Notes: generated by a model from the sequence alone, not told the origin. A DNA stretch of 64,000 nt from Saccharum officinarum (GCA_020631735.1 CM036201.1:70945394-71009393); one strand, 5' to 3'; counted from the first letter of the stretch, positions 1 through 11,336 are shown. Numbers and translations are program-made.

Positions 1-13
1 CAAATATAGTGCC

Positions 14-2844
14 TGTAACACCCTAAAATTTGCATTATTTTAAAATACGAGAATTTGATTTATTTACGCAATTTTGTGAGCATTTTAACCTAGAGAAATA
101 ATAATTTTCATGGAATTAAAATAAGGTTAGACACATGCTTGCTCATACATGTTGTTGCATATTTTGTTTTGTATTGAATGTTGTTTGAGAATTTCAAAAG
201 AGAATTCAAATTCTATTCAGATCTTTATTTGAAAATGCATTTGGAAAATTAAAAAAGGAAAAGAAAAATGGAAGTCTTCTTCATCTCTGTTTTGGCCCGA
301 AGGCCTTCTCTCTTCCCTCCTTGGCCCAGCCCGCCTCTCTTTTCTTATTCGGCACGAAGCCAGCAAGCCAGCCCCTCTTGTCCGCGCGCCGCGCAACGGG
401 CCGCCCTAGCTAACAAGTCGCAGGCCGCCTCGCCCCTCTTCTCTCTTTGTCTCGCTGCCACCCCAGGCCCGCTTGCTAGCAAGCCAGCCCATCTAGCTCG
501 TTACCGAGCTGGACACCGCCAGAGGAATCCGCCTCTGCCCCGATGCCTTGTTTGGCTTGAACCGCACGCTTAGCCTCCTCTTAAATAGCAGCCGTGCATG
601 CGCCGCCTTACCTCAACCCCAATCACGCTGCCGCCCTCAACTCGAGCCGCCGCAAGCCCTAGTCCGCCGCCGCCAAGCAAATCGTCGATTCCACCGCGTC
701 ATCATCACCGTAAGCTTGAATACGAGCTTCGGGTTGCTGTTTGGAAGTTGCCGAGCCTCTTCTTCTCTTTCTTTTTCAATTTGGTTAGCTAATTGAGCAT
801 CACCGCCGTGTACAGGAGCTTACCATCCGCCATTGGAAGCCGTACGACGTCTTCATCCAATTTCCATCGCTGCAATCCATCTAGGTGAGTTCGCGATCGT
901 CTGCTCTTGCTCCCTGTGCTGTTGGTTCAACGAATCGTGCATTCTATTGCCGGATTGCTCAACGTCGGCGACACAGCCGCCGTCGAGCTACAGTGCCTGC
1001 CGGAATCCCCTCTTCTCTCCCTCAATCTAATCTTAGCCGTCCGTTTAAGATCTAACGAACGAGATCGGCCGATACCTCTTCGGCCTGTCGGTTTTCTAAA
1101 AGAGCCCCTCTATTTTTCTATAATTGAACCCGCAGTTCATAAGCGTAAAACCAAATTACGCTTTATTCTTTTGAAAACGTAAATTCATTCGGTTTAATTG
1201 AAAATACGTTTTTAATATTTAAAGGATTTATTTCAATCTTATTTTTATAAAATCTACGTTTTAACTCCGATTTGACCCGTTCAAGTTGCGTTAGGTTCAT
1301 AATTTCATAATCTACGTGTTAGTACTACTATTTAGTAGGTTTTCAACTTTTAAATTTCAAGATTAAATGTAATCTATTACTTTAATAAAGTAAATCTTGT
1401 TTAAATCATAACTTTTCCGTTTTAACTCCGATTTACGTGCAATTCGCGTTTGTGTGATCATAGCGAGATTTAGGTTCGTTTTACAAACTTTTCATCTTAT
1501 TTTACTATTGTTGGTGTTCTATTCTAATTGTAGCTTTGTTTGCTTTGCATGATTGCTCTTGGATGATTGTTGTGTGATGTGTTAATCGAGAATAGAAGGT
1601 GAGCAGTTCGTTAGTGATTAAGAGTACTATTACGAACCGGATCAACAGGATCAGCTAGATGAAGACAAGTATAACATGGGATTATCCTTGTTACCTAATC
1701 ACTTTAATTCACTTAATTCATTTTGCATGTGTCTCCTTGTTAAGGATGCCTTAGTATTGATCTTGTTCCTTGATTCCTATGGTTATAGTATTGGGTAGTT
1801 TGCTAGTGCTCACATAAACAATGATCTTGTAACTTGACTAATGATATATGCAATAACACTAAAAGATGATTTTTAGCAACAGGGAATAAGAGGGCTAGAG
1901 TTTTCTCTAGATTCCTCTCCATAAGGACTTATTTGTAAGCGAACATCCGGGACTTACAGTACAGCTGTGAGGGCTACATGGCTCTGGCTTTAGTCATATA
2001 AGAGGACATTTTTTAGCTTGTTAGTGGTTACCTTCATTGGCGCAAAAGGGGTGTGTTCCGGGTTGGGTGTAGTGCGGCTTCTGTCCTTATGTGTATAGGC
2101 TGCGCGTCATTGTGCCATACGGAAGGGGAGCTCTACATTTGCAGGACACAGAAACCTAGCGGCCCTAACTTGTTAGACGAACCTTAGAAAGACTTTATAG
2201 TGAAACTTAACCGTCCAATGGGAGTCATGACCTCGGACTTTTAGGGATCATGACTCACAGTGAAAGTGTACAACCTCTGCAGAGTGTAAAACTGGTATAT
2301 CAGCCGTGCTCACGGACACAAGCGGTCTTTGACCCTTACAGAATAGAGATCACTATTAATTTACTTGCTCTTGCTATTCATTATTCTCTTTACATGATCA
2401 TGTGTTTATTATGGGAACATTACCAACTTGTTGCTACTCAATAGCCTAAATATGGTCAACTAAAAGCTACATGCAGTTAAACATGTGTCTATCCCTTTTG
2501 AGCTTCATGAACCCTATGTTACACTTGTTGAGTACCTTTGTGCTCACCCTTGCATTCCCCCACACATCAGGATGGACTCCAGAATGTTCGAATAGTGACT
2601 ACTACTACTTCCCTGATGATTACTAGACTTGTGATCAACCAGTTGACGTGCCTGTGCTATGGAGCTAACTATCACAAGAGTTATCTTATGTTTCCGCTTA
2701 ATCACGTGAAGACTCTGTGATATTATTCATTATGCAATAAACATTTGTGATGATGCTATTTATATTTGTCATCTTATGTGTGATTGATCTCTGGGCGCAC
2801 ATAAGATTATACAATCCATTTGTTCCTTAAAAATGGGTGTGACA
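14..2844 (+). repeat. 5' LTR of gypsy element A
   Basis: The ends are TGTAACACCC and GGGTGTGACA, near-perfect inverted termini. A GC-rich block (about 270-1030) with an ATAAATAGC-like or TTAAATAGC TATA candidate near 580 precedes an AT-rich second half. A block at about 1880-2330 matches, on the opposite strand, 58500-58980 in the LTR near the right end. Small ORFs at 268-573, 548-796 and 907-1182 lie in the GC-rich block and look like LTR composition, not genes. The upstream duplication cannot be checked because only 13 bases precede the LTR. Confidence 0.75.
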
Positions 2845-2846
2845 GA

Positions 2847-2859
2847 TTGGTATCAAAGC
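2847..2859 (+). other. Primer-binding site of element A
   Basis: TTGGTATCAAAGC begins two bases after the LTR end. It resembles the initiator tRNA-Met site TGGTATCAGAGC with one change. Confidence 0.75.
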
Positions 2860-3038
2860 TATGTTGACTGTAGGACGCAAGCCTAGTTAGTAATGGTCGT
2901 CTTAGTTTTCTTTTCGTCACTTGTTTCATGCTTATCACCTTACTCTTGATAATTGCTAAATTTTTATGCTCCTTTCGCCTTATTCTATTGTGAAAATATT
3001 GCTTCCATTCTAATCTACTCTTGGTCTAAAATCTATAG

Positions 3039-3905
3039 ATGCCTCGTGCTCGCAAGACTGCCCGCATCACTACTGGAGGCTACTTTCCACCCCGTTCCCT
3101 ATACGAATCAATGGAGCCTCATGAGAAACCAGAAGACGCTGCACCAACCCTGCCACCATCACCAGTTCAGGCGCCAGAACCAGTGTTGCCCTAAGAAGAT
3201 CTTGAACTTGAAGAGGAGGTTGTTTACTTAAGTGATGATGAAGATGATGAGCCTGCCCAAGATGGAGAACAGCCCCCATCGCCTCCACAAGATGGTTCCG
3301 CTGAAGTTGGTGTGCCATCCCTTCCTATGGGATGGATTACAAAGGTCCATCATAAGTCAAGCTGTGACACTCCTTCGCACCACCGATTGATTGGCATGCT
3401 TAGTGCCTACTTCACGGATTGGGATCCTGCGTTTGAGTACGTCTGTTGGGAGCATAAGCAACCCTTGGAAGCTACTTATTGGAAGTGCCATGTGCAAGTC
3501 TTCATTAAGGACGAAGAGATGGATACTTATCTGCTGGATAGGTGCTTTTCTCATAGGGGTCGTCGTGCCACTATAGAAGATGGCATAGAATATGCAGCCT
3601 TTGAAGCATGCTTGGGACTTCGTCACCTCCGCTATGATGTTATGCAAGATGATCAATATTGCTATTTTTCCCGTGAAGACCCTGAGCAAGGATGAGTAAT
3701 GATGAACCTTGGGAATTTAGAACTAATTCCTCGAGTCATGGTAGATTTTGGTCATGACATGATGGTGAAGAATCGTCGGTTGGAAGCCATGGTTAAAGCT
3801 TTGGGAAAAGACGTCAAGAGATACCAAGAGGTGATAGATGGTCTAAGGATTGATCAAGGCATGGAGGCGATCTATGACTATCATGAACATAAAGCTCGTC
3901 CTTAG
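3039..3905 (+). pseudogene. ORF1 of element A, H3-tail-like N-terminus (two stops)
   Basis: Opening at the ATG at 3039, one frame reads to 3905 with only two interruptions, TAA at 3192 and TGA at 3693; 289 codons in all. The start reads PRARKTARITTGG after Met. Aligned to the histone H3 tail it keeps R2, T6, A7, R8, T11, G12 and G13, has K4 replaced by R, and K9 by I. A proline-rich and then acidic stretch (EDLELEEEVV, SDDEDDE) follows. A central domain of about 100 residues (3360-3690) has a beta-rich half and then a helix resembling the end of a double-stranded RNA-binding fold, but that is a weak resemblance. The last part (3740-3900) is charged and helical. The ORF lies between primer site and gag, as in element B. 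It is decayed in this copy. The function is unknown. Confidence 0.6.
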
Positions 3906-4607
3906 GAGTTGGAATACCATCTATGTAATAATACGTTAGTACGAGTAGTGTCGAGTTAAGTTGAGTTTTGTGGTGTCGTGTGAACTTTGTGTGGTTAGTT
4001 GAGTTATTATTGTGCCTATGTGTGAGTTGGTTTTTCCATGTAATGAGTCCTGGAGCTCTGTGGGTTTGTCTACAAAAGTTTCCTAGTTAAAGATAATAAG
4101 TTTAAGTCTGCTAAATAAATAGTTTAGTTGGGTTAACCTTTTCTCTCTGTTCTGTCCTTTCTGGAGCGGTCTGTCTTTCCTTTTATACTCGAAATTAACT
4201 GTTCATCAAAAAATTCTGAAATTTTTATGAGATTAACTAGACTCATGTACCTTTCCAATGTCTCTAGAATCACCTTTTTATCTATTCTGGATCATGAGAT
4301 ATAATCGTTACAAGATGACATTTCTGCGCAGTCTGGAAATCAGAAACAGTTTCTGTTGTGTCCTGTTTTTTATTAACTTTGTGACCGAATCTGGGTTTGT
4401 GAGTTAAATGAAAGTTGTAGATAATTTCATAAGCTTTCCAACCATATAAATTACACCTATACTGGATGTCTGTAACTCGAGATATGTCTGTTTTACCGAG
4501 CCACTGAAAGTAGAGTTCGTCCAGAAAGTTTTCAGATTCCGTTCTCTATCTCTAGAATTGTCTATAATGTAGTAACCTCTAAGATTTGGTATTGTATTGG
4601 ATGACAT
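3906..4607 (+). other. Non-coding spacer between ORF1 and gag of element A
   Basis: No open frame of note. AT-rich, with several in-frame stops on both strands. Element B has a comparable spacer of about 660 bp at 31266-31928, so the arrangement seems shared. I see no classical regulatory motif. Confidence 0.5.
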
Positions 4608-5280
4608 ATGTCTGGAAGAGGACGAGGCCGAGGCCGTGGTCATGGAGTTGGTCCACCACCCACTATTCATGAGCTCTTAGCAATGCAGACACAGTTGATG
4701 GAGGCTCTAGTGAACAATCAGCAAAACCAGCCAGTTGGAGGAGCACCTGCGCGTGATAAGCGTGGTGAATTTTTGAAGGGTCATCCTCCAGTGTTCACCC
4801 ATGCCGCTGATCCATTGGAAGCTGATGATTGGCTTCGTGCGGTGGAGAAGCAGCTCAACATTGCTCAGTGTAATGATCAACAGAAGGTGTTGTTTGCTTC
4901 GGGACAACTTCAAGGAGTAGCTCAAGACTGGTGGGATTCATATCAGTATGGCCGTCCTGCAAACTCTGCCGCCGTTACTTGGCAGGAGTTTACAGAGAGT
5001 TTCAGATCCTACCATATATCAGAGGGAGTGATGGCGCTGAAGGCAGAGGAATTCCGCAATCTGACACAGGGATCTATGCCTATAGCTGAGTATCGCGACA
5101 AGTTTGCTCAGTTGTCACGTTATGCGCCGAATGAGGTGGCTAATGATGTCGATAAGCAGCGACTCTTCTTGAAGGGTTTACATGATGGTCTTCAATTACA
5201 GCTGATGTCCAATGCTTACCTAGATTATCAAACACTAGTGAATCGCGCTATTGTGGTGGACAACAAGCGCAAGGAAATCT
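4608..5280 (+). pseudogene. gag: gag of element A, 3'-truncated
   Basis: ATG at 4608 opens a frame whose first residues are MSGRGRGRGRGHG, an arginine-glycine run. The retrotransposon gag capsid domain follows: GHPPVFTHAADPLEADDWL, then QDWWDSY near residue 105, WQEFTESFR, and a run ending ...VVDNKRKE near 5277. The remaining residues to the stop at 5324 (FLLFFVLGTSK and so on) do not fit gag, so the break is at about 5280. The zinc knuckle, protease, reverse transcriptase and integrase are absent. In gypsy elements this protein forms the particle core and binds element RNA in the cytoplasm. No frameshift is seen in the part present. Confidence 0.8.
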
Positions 5281-5642
5281 TTTTATTGTTCTTTGTCCTT
5301 GGCACGAGTAAAGTGCTTCAATAATGTGACTGATTATTGGGAGATCAATGTGGTGCTCAGTACTACCATGCAGCTACATATTATATATATCCCTTTACAT
5401 TATTCATTACCTTTTGATGTGCCCACTTAATATTTGAAGGGTGACAAGGATTGCAGTTAACTTCTATCCTCTCAAAGTCATGAGTTAAACATTATCTAGC
5501 TACTTCATATTAATATTTTAGCATTTCTCAAAGATTTAGATAATTAATAGAACACACCAACCCAACATTGTGTGTTTCCATAGTCAAAAGAGGTTGTATA
5601 GAGGACTGATGTTCTGTGTGGGATTTTAAACTGTCGGATTAA

Positions 5643-5983
5643 GAGGAGCTTTATTGGTTACTGAAAGGCGGCAATAATGCTAATTTTTCCATAAGATGGC
5701 TAATAGAGAAAAAAATGAAATATACAATCTTTTCACTTGCAGAAGGTGGGTTTATGATTGAAGGCAATAATAATCTCTTAAATCATGCTATTGAACATAT
5801 TCTGACCTTTTTTAAAAAAAAATTAGATCCAACATCAAGGCCCCAATGTGATTTGTTATCTGAAGCTGCTAACACTGACCTATGCAAGCCTTTCTCTGAA
5901 TGGGAGGCTAAGGCTTCTGTTAATAAAGCAGCTGAACTAGATGTCAGAGAAGTGAATTATGGGATATTGATATTGTACAGCTG
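5643..5983 (+). pseudogene. LINE ORF2 fragment (linker before reverse transcriptase)
   Basis: One frame is open from 5643 to 5983. It reads EELYWLLKGGNNANFSIRW, then KKMKYTIFSLAEGGFMIEG, then NNLLNHAIEHILTFFKK, and ends near PFSEWEAKASVNKAAEL. Plant L1-type LINE proteins have the same order ahead of the reverse transcriptase core: LKGDxNTxYFH, a block with TIFSL and IEG, NLLxHATEYYKxLFG, and PFSEEEVKxAV. The catalytic core is missing. The preceding 5281-5642 has no recognisable coding sequence. This is a dead fragment and perhaps marks the event that truncated element A. Confidence 0.6.
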
Positions 5984-8196
5984 ACCTATCCCTACCAAGT
6001 ATGCTGGAATATTATCAAACCTGATATTGTACAGCTGTGTGATAATTTCCAATAAAGGATAGATGTCAGCAGAAATGAATTATGGATACCCCTATGCCCA
6101 ACGTATCTAAAGCAAAGTTGTAGTACTCAAAGTAAGAGATGTAAAAATTTCCGGTTTGAACTTTTTTCATTCGAATTAATATAAGGCCACAAATATATGC
6201 ATTAACACTGTGATAGAACTGCTTAATAATTGCCGGTTCAAAACTGGCTTTCACTGAACAGTCAGCAGTCATTGTGGCCTGGCCTTTCTCCGGCAGCTGC
6301 TCCTTTGACAGTGATGCTTATTTTCATGAAACAACAATAAGGAGCTTTCTACGGTAGCAGTCTACCTCTACCAGCTGGCACAACTATGAGGGACTTCTGT
6401 ACCTGATGCTTTCATCAGAGCGAGACGTCTTTGTTCCACCTGCCTGAGATCCTGCAAATCTATTTCCTGCCACTGCTTGCGAGGAGCCAAGAAGCCGAAT
6501 CAAGCCATCATAAGGGTCGAAGCCAAGCCAATCTGTAGCAGAAATTGAAGCGGAGCCGAGAAGGGCAAGAGTCCCAAATCGATTTTTTGCGCAGATCAGG
6601 GTAGGGTAGCAGCCTGGCAACATGTACTGGTAGGTAGGCCACCAAAAAAAGGTATCCCTGACAAGGCCAAAGGTAACCCTTCCAACAAAGCTCACAACGG
6701 AGCAGAGGTTTTAGCATGATTCTGACTCTACAATCCAGAAGCATAATTTTGAGTCAGTGATGCCGCGGTGAGCTAGAATGCTAGATGGTGTATGGTTTAT
6801 TCCTGATGCCTATCAATCCTACGTTCAATGCCTGCACACTGGATGGATTGGGATGTCTCATAGTGTAACTACTAGGCACTTGCAGTTCGATGTTCATCTC
6901 CTGATCTCCGTGTTTGGTTGTACACGTTCCACCTAAACCAAGGAAGATGACACAACTTATATTCTAGAGCAAGCAATGAATTCATGTCTGCACAAGGGAT
7001 TGTAAAGGAGTGAGAAATTGCTTACCCAACACCAACAGTTAGTTAATCATTTATATATTCACTGTTCAGTTGATGTGCATATGTCTCTCGAATATTTCTT
7101 TTCTATAAAATTCACATAAATTATCCTTATAATCGTCACACATCAGCATAGGGCTTGTCCAGTATAGCATGTTCGGTCTTCGGGCTGTATGGTTTGCTAC
7201 AGTAGCTGCTGCAGAAAGAACAGGAACCACAAAAATCCTTGTCAAGCAAGCCCTTAGCGGCAATTCAAAATGTTTTAAGAGTTGACGTGGGTAGGGCAAT
7301 TGTTCAGAAGGGGAAATCAGAAGGCTGAAGAATAGGATTTTTTGCCTAAAATGTATATTACTACATCTGTTTCAGATTAAAGTCAAACTTCCTAATCATT
7401 GTTCTACTTTGTACAAAATTGTCCAACATCCACAGAATCAAAATTTTTTGATTAAATTCTCCATGGAATATATTCCGAAAGTCATGCATATATTCATACA
7501 TGAAGACATTAATATATTTTCATAAAAAAATTGGATCAAACTCTTCCATCATGGCGTGTAGTACTTCAATGACTGTAGTGTCCTGTCATGATTGTGACAC
7601 TCTCTCTACATATCCATCAGTACTGGCTAGTTGGGTCCAAGTGGCAAGCTTGAACTATAAAGACACGGAGTCCCTGTTCAAAAGAATTTTAGTTGCAATT
7701 CCCGAATGCCTCCTATTTCTATTACTGTAGCCATAACTTAGTGCTCACGAAATTGTTAGCTTGCTGCTTCCAGCTTATCACTCAAGCTTCGACACACATT
7801 TCAGACTTGTCGCAAGATTTATAGCCAACCTTTTGAATTTCAGGCTGAGTTCCCAATTTATACCCAGCTTTTGCCGCCATGTTGAGGTTCCTCATTAAAC
7901 ATGACGAATTCTTCATGCATGTTACACGTGGCCAAAGCAGAACTTTAATTTTCTATGTCATTCTGATAATTTCAGGTGACGCCCATTTTTATTCTATAAT
8001 GGAAAAAAATTTAGTCACTCGTAAGTCTTCAAGCACCATGTTTATTTTTTTATAAAAAAGATAAGAGCACAATATTGAAATTCCTGTGTTTACCGAAAGC
8101 TTTCTGTTCCTCTTGTCTATTGAAATTCATCATACCCACCCTTTCCCGTGGCTCACTTCATAGAAAAGTTCTGTAAACAAATGAAGAACCTTTTCA
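5984..8196 (+). repeat. Divergent repeat array, copy 1 (tail and head parts)
   Basis: No gene is supported here. Blocks are shared with later parts of the window: CCTGATGCCTATCAATCC-type sequence at 6803 recurs at 19008 and 21556; TGACTGTAGTGTCCTGTCA at 7569 recurs at 16016; a GTTAGCTTGCTGCTTCC block followed by CATTTCAGACTTGTCGC at 7757-7832 recurs at 16446-16542 and 17985-18102. The tail blocks (6400-7310) come before the head blocks (7540-7960), so this stretch joins the end of one unit to the start of the next. The CACTA at 8197 interrupts it. Confidence 0.5.
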
Positions 8197-8212
8197 CACT
8201 ACTGGATCCGCC

Positions 8213-8727
8213 TTCTTTGCCGAGAGCCGAGAGCCCTCGGCAAAGGCCTAAAAGCCCTCGGCAAAGTCTTTGCCGAGAGCCTGTCACGTGGCTCTCGGCA
8301 AAGAGCTCTCGACAAACAAGCTCTCGGCAAAGAATTCTTTGCCGAGAGCCACGCGGTAGACTCTCGGCAAAGACTTTGCCGAAGGCCAGAAGCGCCCTCG
8401 GCAAAGCCCACGACGCCGTCGAGGAACGTCAAAGTTGACGTCGTCTTTCCAGAGAGCCGGGTTGGCCGGCTCTCGGCAAAGACTTAGATTTTTTTTAAAA
8501 AAAAAAATCTTTGCCGAGAGCCGTCCAGCCAGGCTCTCGGCAAAGACTTTTTATTTTTTTTAAAAAAAATCTTTGCCGAGAGCCTGCCTGCACAGCTCTC
8601 GGCAAAGCCCTCCTTTGCCGAGAGCCAGCCTGGCAGGCTCTCGGCAAAGCTGGAATTCTTGTGAACAGCTTTCCATCTTTGCCGAGTGCCAGCCATCCAG
8701 GCTCTCGGCAAAGCTGGGATTTTTTTT
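8213..8727. repeat. Left subterminal repeat array of the CACTA
   Basis: About sixteen CTTTGCCGAGAGCC units and their inverse GGCTCTCGGCAAAG, often paired as short hairpins around 10-20 bp of variable sequence. The ORFs predicted here on both strands are translations of the repeat. Confidence 0.85.
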
Positions 8728-8903
8728 TGTTTTTTGCTTTTTTCCTGTTTTTACATGCACAACCACAGTATATATATATAATCCACATGTCTATATCACA
8801 ATTCCACATATATATCACACATGAAACATATTGAAGTCCACAGATATCACAAATCCACGTAGATATGACAAATCTAACATAAAGTCCAACATAAACCACA
8901 AGT

Positions 8904-10832
8904 TCATAACATAAACCACAAGTCCACATGGATATCACTGCTCGAAGTCGCTAGCGCCTCACCCCTGGTGCTGTGACTCCGACCCGTCGTCGGCGTGGCC
9001 TCCGTCGTGTCCCGAGCCCCCATCTGGGCACGCCGACCAGGGTGAGTGCCCCCAGGGTGTGGAGAGCTCCCACCTGCCCACGGCGCCCACATGGCCTGCC
9101 CTGGCGCCGACTGGTATGGGTACGAGTACCCGGGGCGCGGAGGAGGGCTGTCGGGCAACCCAGGGTGGCCGTGCTGCGTATGGGCACCAGGCCACGTGTG
9201 CTGCGTACTCGGGTGGCCATAAGGACTAACCTGCCACCCGTTGCCTAGTGAAGGGGTCGAGTTCGAACCCCACGACTGATGCTGCACAATATATAAGCGA
9301 TCTCATTAGTACGTGCAGGACGGCAGCACAAGTCAAAGCAATAGACAAATATATATATACTCACCGGACTCCCTGCAGGGGCAGGAACAGTGGGTGGAAC
9401 AGAGGGTGGAGCGAAGAGCGAGGCAGGCAGCGGAGGCGCTCCAGAGCTCTGAATGGACTGGAAGTAGCTGACTAGGTCCGAGATCTGACGCTGCGTGTGC
9501 TGCTGCTGTGCCTCCATGTGGCGCCGATGGGCCTCGTCTCTGGCCGCCAGCTCTCGCCGATGAGCCTCCTGCAGCTCGTCCTGCCTGGCCCGCAACTCCT
9601 CCAGTTGTGACTGCAATATTACACCCGCGATGGTTAAACAATGCAAAAGGAGATGTACATATGTAAAACCAATGGACGACGGATAAAACTGTAGTTACCT
9701 GAAACGCCGTCTGCATCGCAGCCATCTGCTGCACGGAGCTCGGCTGACGAGGCCGTATGGGGACGTCGGAGGTCGTGCTGCTCCCCTGCCGAACCTCGCG
9801 GAGCGTGGGTACGGTGGCCAGGTTGATTGCGCTGTGGGCAATCATGTACCGGCCGTGCTGCTTCCCTCCTCCCGTCCTCATGAGCAGGTCCGTGTCCAGT
9901 GGCTCGGTGGTAAGGTCGAAGTCGTCCCCATGGCACGTGTGAGCTGCAGTGGCGTACGCGGACATCTTCTCGTAGGCGGCAGTGTTGGTGTATGCGTCGG
10001 GCCCGTCCTGCGGGTTGTAGACGTTGTTCGGATCCGACGCTCGCCCCTTGTTAGCTAGGGCGTACCCAACAAACTCGCTGATGGGCACGTTGCCATGGGT
10101 CTTGCGCTGTGAGGAAAACACAAGGTTGATTAAACGTAATGAGAACAAAGCGTTAGCAAAAATAAATAAACAAACAAACAAACAGAAACGTACATATGTG
10201 TCCATGTACCCTGGGAGGGGCACGCTCCCCTGGTGGTGTGACGCCCCTCTCATCGCGGCCAGGCGGTTCTCCCGTCTTTTTCTGCGCTCCACGTACGCCT
10301 TCGGCCTCTGCCACGAGTCCACAATCTGGGCCCAGCAGTCCATGTGCGATTTGCACCAATCAGCAGGAAACTGCATGACAACGTGCATTTGACATGTCAG
10401 AAGATGAATGAGAATTAATGTTTCATACTTATTTTTCAAGGAAGGAAACAGAATAAATGTTTCCTACTTACCTGCATGTACTGCTCCCTGGTGATGTCAG
10501 TGTCGGGCAACATGATCATCTCCCTGGCCTGTTTCTTTGTCACCTTCTGGCCAAGCACCTCATGGTGGTAGGAGATGACGCACTGGATGTGCGCCTCGGA
10601 GTACATGTCCTTTAGCCGCTCTCTGCAGACCTTGTCCTGGACTTTCGCTGCCTCTGCCTCTTTCCCCTCCTCGCACACGAACCACTCCTGCATACAAACA
10701 TCATATATGTTTCATTTCATTATTTCAAAAACATCCAATGAATGCATAGTACTGAAGACTTACCCAGAACTCGGCCTTGATGACCTGCGCAAGAGTGGTG
10801 CGGTTTGCCTCGTCTGAACTCATGGTCGTCAT
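8904..10832 (-). CDS. TNPA-like CACTA protein, six exons
   Basis: Exons on the minus strand: 10832-10764, 10687-10472, 10370-10194, 10106-9699, 9610-9365 and 9281-8904. Every intron begins GT and ends AG, all junctions fall between codons, and the joined frame is open for 497 residues with no stop, which strongly supports the model. The middle part (KAEFW...EWFVCEEG, FPADWCKSHMDCWAQIV, GASHHQGSVPLPGY, THGNVPISEFVGYALANKG, NPQDGPDAYTN, RTGGGKQHGRY) is of the plant Ptta/En/Spm transposase type (Transposase_24). Exon 5 is a charged coiled coil (LEELRARQDELQEAHRREL). Exon 6 is rich in Pro, Gly, His and Ser. Proteins of this kind bind subterminal repeats like those at both ends here and act with TNP2 in the nucleus. 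The start is uncertain because exon 1 overlaps a TNP2 fragment read in another frame; the true 5' end may have been deleted. Confidence 0.75.
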
Positions 10833-11112
10833 CTAGAAATTGACGATGCTTGTCGAACGAAGAATACTTGCCACCCTTGTTCAGCCAGGTGAACATCACA
10901 GAGGCCTTGCATACTGGGCAAGGGAACTTCCCGTGAACACACCACCCGCTGAATATGCCATATGCCAGGAAGTCATGCATTGAATACTGGTACCACACAT
11001 GCATTGTGAAGTTCTGCTTTGTAGCTCGGTCGTATGTTCGTACCCCCTTTTCCCAAGCATGTTGCAATTCATCCCACAGTGGCTGCATCTACATGGCGTT
11101 CCTACCATCTAA
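10833..11112 (-). pseudogene. TNP2 transposase fragment (Transposase_21)
   Basis: From 11088 the minus strand reads QPLWDELQHAWEKGVRTYD, then KQNFTMHVWYQYSMHDF, AYGIFSGWCVHGKFPCPVC and KGGKYSSFDKHRQFL, continuing through DHEFRRGK. This order (QPLIDEL, GVxTYD, QNFTM, DFPAYGxLSGW, G.xxCPxC, FDxHRRFLxxDHxFRR) is characteristic of the TNP2 transposase of CACTA elements. Only about 100 residues remain of a protein usually near 700-1000. The frame runs over the start of the TNPA-like exon 1 in a different phase, so an internal deletion seems to have joined the two genes. Not functional. Confidence 0.75.
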
Positions 11113-11138
11113 TAGGTGAAGGATATGTCCTAATCCCA

Positions 11139-11336
11139 CCCGTGGATGCGTAGACGGGTTAGCTTCCATGTTCTGCTCCCGCCCGAGTCAGAATTTCGGC
11201 AGCACCTCCCCGCTGTTCTCCCGATACACGTCCTGGCAAGGAGAGTGTGTATCCGGAGAACAGCGGGGAGGTGCTGCCGAAACTTCTACTCGGACGGGAG
11301 CAAAACATGGAAGCTAACCATCTACGCATCCACGGG
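11139..11336. repeat. Inverted repeat inside the CACTA, about 90-bp arms
   Basis: Arms at 11139-11229 and 11247-11336 are close to complementary, with a loop of about 17 bp. They contain GGCAGCACCTCCCCGCTGTT and its inverse. It lies directly upstream of the TNP2 fragment on the minus strand. A shorter element, CCTCCCCTACACGGGGAGG, follows at 11640-11658, inside a sequence (TTCGGCAGAACCTCCCC) of the same family. Confidence 0.75.

Larger units (their letters stand above)
14..5280 (+). mobile_element. Ty3/gypsy element A, left part (Tekay/Del-like)
   Basis: Seen in order: a long LTR opening with TGTAACACCC and closing with GGGTGTGACA, a primer-binding site two bases later, an extra ORF (ORF1) with two in-frame stops, a 0.7-kb spacer, and the first half of a gag gene. 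The homology stops abruptly near 5280, where sequence leading into a LINE fragment begins, so the rest of gag, all of pol and the 3' LTR are missing. Long LTRs starting TGTAACACCC with a tRNA-Met primer site are typical of the Tekay/Del chromovirus clade; the clade assignment is inference because no pol is present. A related LTR lies on the minus strand at 57952-60926. Confidence 0.8.

Noticed and set aside
8213..8938. Protein-coding genes predicted on both strands
   Set aside because: Translations of CTTTGCCGAG subterminal repeats; the same peptides recur in every frame and at the other end of the element.
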